Positions 58,781-64,000 of a DNA stretch of 64,000 nucleotides are shown here, one piece after another (positions within the stretch are counted from its first letter, which is position 1; each line of letters starts with the position of its first letter). The stretch is from Zygnema cylindricum (Eukaryota > Streptophyta > Zygnematophyceae > Zygnematales > Zygnemataceae). The notes beneath the pieces were generated by a model. That model was not told where the DNA came from. It did not search any database and saw only the letters and a list, made by a program, of their open reading frames with translations. A program made the translations under genes and the position numbers. The stretch covers positions 154,001 to 218,000 of the forward strand of contig JBBHKE010000316.1 in NCBI GenBank assembly GCA_037447655.1, written 5' to 3'.

Positions 58781-60390
58781 GCGCCTTTATCGTAAGTTGT
58801 GTTATGGGCTTTTCATCTGATTATTTTAAATCGCTACTTTGATCAGTGACCGTTCGTTCGTCCAAATCTGACGATAGTCCTATCGTAAGTTGTAGTATGG
58901 GATTTTCATGTGATCTTCTTAGATTGCTACTTTGATCAGCGACCGTCCGATTGTCCAAATCTGACGGTTTTAATAAAAAATACCTCAAAACTCACATAAA
59001 AATAATTTTTTGTCCGAAGGTTTTTCAAAATTTAGACATGACGTTTAATTCTCTATCGATCAATTTGCAACTCAACCCTGTTACTGAATTTTTTCATTTT
59101 GCGACCAATACTATATGGGTCTTAAGGTCTTATTGTATGTTTTGCGTACAATATGCATATTGTATGGGCCTACTACACCGTGAATGGTTATTAGCGCATA
59201 GAAATTATAAGTGTGAATAAAGAATTAGTGTCATGGATTCTAATTTGTGTATCAATCCCATTTTCAAAAAAATGTTTAATTGTAATTTCTCCATAACGTT
59301 GATTTAGGTATACATAGTCCGCCGTCATTACATATACGTTAAAATAGGTGGAAGTACAAATTATGACAATCCGTACGACGTCGAGTCCTTCTATTGTAAA
59401 TATCCATAATTCTATTTTGGGTGTGCGGATACAATAATTACGCTGTTCATAATTATACACTAAAATAGGTACGGATTAAAACCGTCGAAACGTACGGGTT
59501 TATGTACTTTCATTTAAGTTCATTCATGATTCTAATATGCGAATGATTCACACGCTGTGAATTGATAACAGTAAAAAAGGTACGAGGACAATATAGGGCG
59601 AAACACACGTTATCACGTCATACAGTCGATTCACTGCATCTGGTTGTTAAACGCAGTTACGTTATAATGCAACGTAACCGTACAATTTTAATATGTTTAT
59701 TCAGTTCAAATAAGTTTTGTACAATCAACGAAACTATAACAGAAGGTATTTTATGTTTACGTTTAGTTTCACATAACGTACATTGAACTATGTGATTGTT
59801 TTTAATTTCCTTGTCTTTCGCAGGGTGAACGAACGTTGTGTGACGTTAAATAAGGACCCTTAACTTTAATAAGGTGCCGCGTGGGATGTTTTATTACAAT
59901 TAATGCATTATAATATTGGGACATAAGTCTAATAAGGATGCGTTTACTTAGAGCAAACGTCAAACAAATCTCTTTTTAGTATCACTATTTATTCTAATTG
60001 AACTTAAAACGAAAAAAAACCACTTATTAGGATACATGTTAATTCTAATTGGAGGTAATTCAGCGACGAAAGTTGATCAGGCGTCGTTGTAAGATTATCA
60101 TTGGCTGTTGCCAAAAACACATGGCATGTTAGCCATCCACGCATTCCTAAAGTTGGTCGCGTTTTATAGATGACGTTAGAACAACCGATTGCCAAGGTTA
60201 CGACGCCACATTTTTTCCCATCATCTTTTGCCATACAACATGCAAACTCGAGGCGTTTCCATGGCGCTATCAACATTATATCGACGGCATAAGTTTTTAA
60301 ATATTTTGGCAATCTGATAAACTTTTACATGATCCTGCCTATATTCCCGTGTTTTGAAATATTTTTAAATTCAAAGACATGCATAAGTTC
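58781..60390. other. Intergenic with duplicated and MITE-type pieces
   Basis: A direct duplication reads CCTATCGTAAGTTGTRTTATGG-TTTTCATSTGAT...GCTACTTTGATCAG at about 58785-58850 and 58872-58945. At 59173-59191 ACACCGTGAATGGTTATTAG is the shared MITE terminus. ATTCAGCGACGA at about 60058 recurs inverted near 63430-63465. No gene is supported. Confidence 0.45.
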
Positions 60391-60596
60391 AAAATTTGAA
60401 TTTTGAACGAAAAATTCAAAATGCCAAATCCCGCCATTATTACACCGCAAATTCACTTTCACTTGCAGCTCGTGTATTATATATATGTATTTGTGATAAT
60501 GGCAACGACAATATCGCTACTTCTTCCTCATTTGCTTGGGTTACCACTTTCTTCCTTTTCGGCTGCTCTTACTTCTTATTTTTTAAGTGATATTAA

Positions 60597-60995
60597 GTGT
60601 TTGAGAGTATGTGGACCCTTAATAGAATTTGGGGCGCCAACCCGGGCAATAACAACAACAATCCCCATAACGCTCAGGTTGAACAAGATGAGGAAAATGA
60701 GAGGAACGATGAGGAAAACGCATTTCCGAACGAGGAAGAGAGTGAGGCAGAAATCGAAACGTCGGTAGACCTGGCGGCCATTGCGGAAGGGTTTTTTTTG
60801 TCCTCGGCCAATACCAAAGGACGTGTCTCCCATCGTAAAGTTCAACACGTGTCAACTAAGGCAACTCGGATGCGCGAAATACACTGGATGATGAAAGACT
60901 GTGAAAATAACGGCTCAGCTGAACTCATTCCAAGGACCATAAGGAAGTTTCCCGAGCATTTTATCAGAGTGTACGGTACAAGAAAGTTGTTTTAA
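60597..60995 (+). CDS. Unrecognised acidic protein or exon
   Basis: A 132-codon open frame. The first 40 residues are Asn-rich then Glu/Asp-rich; the second half (ATRMREIHWMMKDCENNGSA...FPEHFIRVYG) is charged with no motif I recognise. The true start is uncertain, as the upstream region has other short frames. It lies inside the 60.0-63.5 kb block whose two ends carry the inverted ATTCAGCGACGA motif, so it may belong to a DNA transposon. Could be spurious. Confidence 0.35.
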   Translation: MFESMWTLNRIWGANPGNNNNNPHNAQVEQDEENERNDEENAFPNEEESEAEIETSVDLAAIAEGFFLSSANTKGRVSHRKVQHVSTKATRMREIHWMMKDCENNGSAELIPRTIRKFPEHFIRVYGTRKLF

Positions 60996-61726
60996 CCAAA
61001 CGCTCTCCCATTTATTAAATGATTTCGTTTCCTCTTTCATTTTGTGTTATTATTCTCATTCACAATGCGTAGTTAAATTTTAATTTTGTTTTGCTTTTAA
61101 ATTATTTGTACAGTATTGTTTTGGAAGGTCGCCTTTCTCTCTCAAACTACACACTAACTTCTCACTAACTCTCCATTAGTGCGTGTTTTTCTATGTTGTC
61201 GACTACTATGCATTGTTTTGTTGTTTTTTAGTATTGTTTTCCAAATGTCTTGCGATTTCTTTATGGCGATAGCGTATTAGCGATGACGTGTCTTTGTCCC
61301 GGTGTATGCGACGAGATCATGTCGTCGCTTCAATGATGGGTAAGGCAAAATAGTTGAATGGATGAGGACAGCTCGTTAGGTCGAAAGTGCGAATGACGGC
61401 CGACAGTGGTTTGTCGTTTCCACTAAATCACCGACGACATCAATTCAAACAATCCGACGTTGGTATTCTCGAATTGAATTCGCGGACGACGACGCTGCTT
61501 CGTCGATTCACTATTGAGAAACTCGAATACAGTCGATCGCTCGACGACATTGTGTCGTCGCTAAATCGTTGGACCAACGGTTTATTTTTCCAACTGTGAA
61601 CACTAGAGTACGTTGACAGTTGGACAAGTTGAGTAAAGGTCAGAGTAAAAGTGTGTGTTTGAGGGTTTTTTTGTCTCCGTCGACAGAGGTTTTGTTTTTT
61701 TCTTGTTAACCAAGATTTGTTTTTCA
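60996..61726. other. Spacer with GTCGTCGCT motifs
   Basis: GTCGTCGCTTCAATGA (61322), ACCGACGACATCAATTC (61430) and GTGTCGTCGCTAAAT (61552) recur in both orientations. No gene. Confidence 0.4.
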
Positions 61727-62850
61727 ATGGAGGGCGGCCAACGACCATTCAAGCGACTTCGCTTTGCCATTTGGCGGCGATATCGTCCATGTCCAACGGC
61801 GGTCGACATGGGGGATCATATACCTAAAGGGGAGATCTTAGAGAGGAAAAGGGATGTAATCGGAGGAATGTTGGGGAATAGGGTGGAACCGGAAACGGGT
61901 GGTAGGGAAAGGGCTAGAATGGAGTTGGTTTTGAGGGAGGGGGAGGAATCCGGTGTTGGAATACATGAGATGGAGGCAATAGAGGTGGTGGTGAGGGAAG
62001 AGTCGCGTACGGAGAGGGTAATAAGGGGAAGTGTGCCGGAGGGGGGGTACCGAATGAAGGGATTAGAGCGTTCAAAGAAAGTGTCCGCGAAGTAGAAGAG
62101 GGTAAAGAGGTAGATGAAGAATGTGAACCCTCTGGAACTGCGTCGGACGAGCCTATAGAGGAAGGGGAAGAGCCTACAGAAGAGGAGGATGAACCGGAAG
62201 AAACTGAATCGTCGGACATTCGGGTCATGAAATACGACGACGATCCCTCAACCTCGGAACAGCAATCTTCGGAGAGCTCGGAGAGACGCATGGAGGAAAA
62301 ATATGGAGACGAAGACGAGGTTGTTGCTTTTCCACCATCACCGAAATGTGATAGAGCTCTCGTGGCAGTACAAGGACCTCAAATTCCGGCCGAGCGTTAT
62401 GTGGTAATTAGAGAGGAAGAACCCGATTGGTTTTTCCCACCTCTAGTCAGAGATAAGGCCATGGATGGCTTCCGACCGACGGCTGCCCATTACATCTCGG
62501 TCGAGGATTGACAGGACTATTGGCGTTACGGGGAGGCTCGGCCTATTGACCGGTGGTTGAACCCCGTCCCAAAAATTCTCGACATCCCTCCGGATGTCCC
62601 CGCCCACCCAACATGGTTGTACATCGCATCATACAACCATGCGTCAAATTTACCAAACATTAAGCATTTTCAGCCTAATGATGAACGTTTCACATGGATT
62701 GTACGTCGACCGATTGGATTCGAAATAGATGTCTCGTAATTAATCCGACATTATCACCCTTAGGACCCACCGTTATGTACCATTCTACGTCGTTCAATTC
62801 GTACTCCGAAGCTAAACAAATTTTAGATGGTCGAAGTGCTGTTTAACAAC
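61727..62850 (+). pseudogene. Unrecognised coding region, broken (possible transposon gene)
   Basis: The frame from the ATG at 61727 (MEGGQRPFKRLRFAIWRR) runs to about 62045, where a run of seven G marks a probable one-base shift. The continuation is strongly acidic (EEGEEPTEEEDEPEETESSD) and reaches DWFFPPLVRDKAMDGF...AHYISVED with a TGA at 62509-62511. The same frame stays open after it to 62739 with a proline- and tryptophan-rich stretch (PVPKILDIPPDVPAHPTWLY). No known domain is recognised. Codon-like composition over 1 kb with few breaks suggests a recently decayed gene or one with missed introns. Confidence 0.45.
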
Positions 62851-63060
62851 GCCTCAGAAATGTGCAAGTGAGGCGTACGTATCTTTGGGAAATTTCGATT
62901 GTCCCACATGTTGATGAGCCCCCTCCACCAGCGAAAGTTGAACGATTGAGGAACGAAGTTCAAAATCTCAATCTCCGTTTGGAGGCTCAAGAAATAGCGA
63001 TGATAACGGTTCGTCTATTTATTAAAAAGTAACTCAAGAGCTTGCTGGCATTAGGCGACG
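62851..63060 (+). pseudogene. Possible coiled-coil continuation
   Basis: One frame reads RTYLWEISIVPHVDEPPPPA followed by KVERLRNEVQNLNLRLEAQE, a heptad-like leucine pattern, before a stop. It probably belongs to the same broken gene as 61727-62850. Confidence 0.35.
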
Positions 63061-63555
63061 TTGATGGGAGATGACGAGGGTCAATTTTGTGGCCTTCAAT
63101 CGAAGAAGAGGTATCCCGATTTAGCTCTCAGCCTACATTGGGTGCCAGAATGTTTTGTTTTTTTTAATTTATCATACAAGTGTGAATTTAATATTTCTCT
63201 CCCCTCTTTTCACAAAATGCATGTAAATTTGACTTTAAGTCATACATTTGGTTTTGTTGATATTTCCATCGTGTTTGATAATCCTCTTTCCCAGCTTAAT
63301 GACGACACAAGGTCGTCGCTAGTTGGTCGATGAAGTGAGGATTTCTCATTGGCGGTCGGCAGCTCACTATGAATCAACGATGTTTCTAAAAAAAATAATA
63401 ACTTGGCAGATATAACGACAAGTTTTTGTCGTCGCTGAATCTCAACAGCATCTATTCGTCGCTGAATATTGTCTTTTTCTTTTAGAGTCGTTCCAATATG
63501 TTATACGGCTTTCCATTCAAGAATCTCATTAATTCTTTTGACATTGTTTATTATT
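63061..63555. other. Spacer with inverted GTCGTCGCTGAAT motifs
   Basis: GTCGTCGCTAGTTGG (about 63312), TTGTCGTCGCTGAATCTC (about 63427) and ATTCGTCGCTGAATATTG (about 63452) are inverse to ATTCAGCGACGA at 60058. A 90-codon open frame at 63061-63333 is not supported. Confidence 0.4.
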
Positions 63556-64000
63556 TACAGGGTACCAAAAGGCCAAGCGATGGTGGGTAGAGAGGAGGTC
63601 CACGCTTGATGGAATACGAGAGACAACCCGAACGTTCTCTACTTCTAGTTTTGGGACAAGATCGGTGGCGGTTACCAAGGCTTTGCCGGGAAGAGGAAGG
63701 AAGGAAGCTGCTTGGGTGATTGTTATACACGAGGAGATACTTTCGGATTTTGAACTTTTTAAGTAAGCATGTATGAAGATGTCCAACTCAATTCTCGGGG
63801 ACATCGCTAGGGACATAATAAATAAGAGAAAAGAGGAAGGAGTACGGCCCGGAATGGTTCAACAATGACGGGTCCGAAATATATCCAATCATCAATAAAA
63901 GGTGGGTGCAAAGATGTCAAGAGAAGCACAACATCGTTGTGCATGCGCAAAAGGGGAAACTACAATGTAGTCCCGAGAAAGAGGAATACAATGAGCGTAC
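63556..64000 (+). pseudogene. Unrecognised, transposon-like coding fragments at the window edge
   Basis: Short frames such as KRKEYGPEWFNNDGSEIYPI followed by INKRWVQRCQEKHNIVVHAQ read like conserved protein, but stops and frame changes separate them and the sequence runs off the right edge. The family is not recognised; a DNA-transposon-encoded protein is one possibility. Confidence 0.3.

Overview
The window is nuclear DNA of a plant-lineage eukaryote with a large, repeat-rich, gene-poor genome. Evidence: two multi-exon genes can be traced through phase-consistent GT..AG introns (a Golgi cysteine-rich GLG1-type protein and an alpha/gamma-adaptin-binding p34/AAGAB-type protein), a third is a plant-type O-fucosyltransferase fragment, degenerate CCCTAAA (plant-type telomere) motifs recur, and most remaining DNA is Copia, R2-like LINE, Helitron and MITE sequence. 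A streptophyte alga or early-diverging land plant fits best, but that is inference; no species is assigned.

Layout. 0.4-1.8 kb: a foldback/TIR element with AT-rich palindromic ends. 2.8-7.4 kb (minus): 5' two-thirds of an O-fucosyltransferase-like gene (type II membrane anchor, GGFNQQR and HMRFE motifs), C-terminal exons not found. 8.1-14.4 kb (plus): complete six-exon AAGAB/p34-like gene (537 codons) whose introns are packed with strand-biased CT arrays, minisatellites and a MITE. 14.4-22.1 kb: intergenic mosaic of MITEs, tandem repeats and two non-autonomous Helitrons standing head to tail (19391-21427 and 21428-21916), each with a shared 5' end containing a ~50-bp hairpin satellite and a 3' hairpin plus CTNG end. 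22.2-34.9 kb (plus): GLG1-like gene of 18 coding exons; intron 12 holds an old antisense Copia (25814-31976), exon 6 has a triplicated splice donor, and the C-terminal membrane anchor is out of frame.

36.3-46.6 kb: an R2-like LINE (N-terminal zinc finger, RT, C-terminal zinc knuckle and restriction-like endonuclease) split by a young Copia (Copia-1, 37523-44149, perfect TATAT target duplication). 46.9-51.4 kb: MITE-type repeats, several being second copies of repeats seen at 16-19 kb. 51439-57888: a second young Copia (Copia-2, GTTAT target duplication). 57.9-64 kb: more repeats and an unrecognised, broken, transposon-like coding region running off the window.

How parts relate. The two young Copia families share a primer-binding site complementary to the anticodon region of initiator tRNA-Met, directly abutting the 5' LTR and containing an in-frame gag ATG; both LTRs also carry an antisense tRNA-like stretch with A-box-like and B-box-like motifs. 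The LINE reading frame is continuous across the Copia-1 target site, so the insertion chronology is readable. All exon limits are my own splice-phase reasoning from the sequence; no alignments or databases were run.
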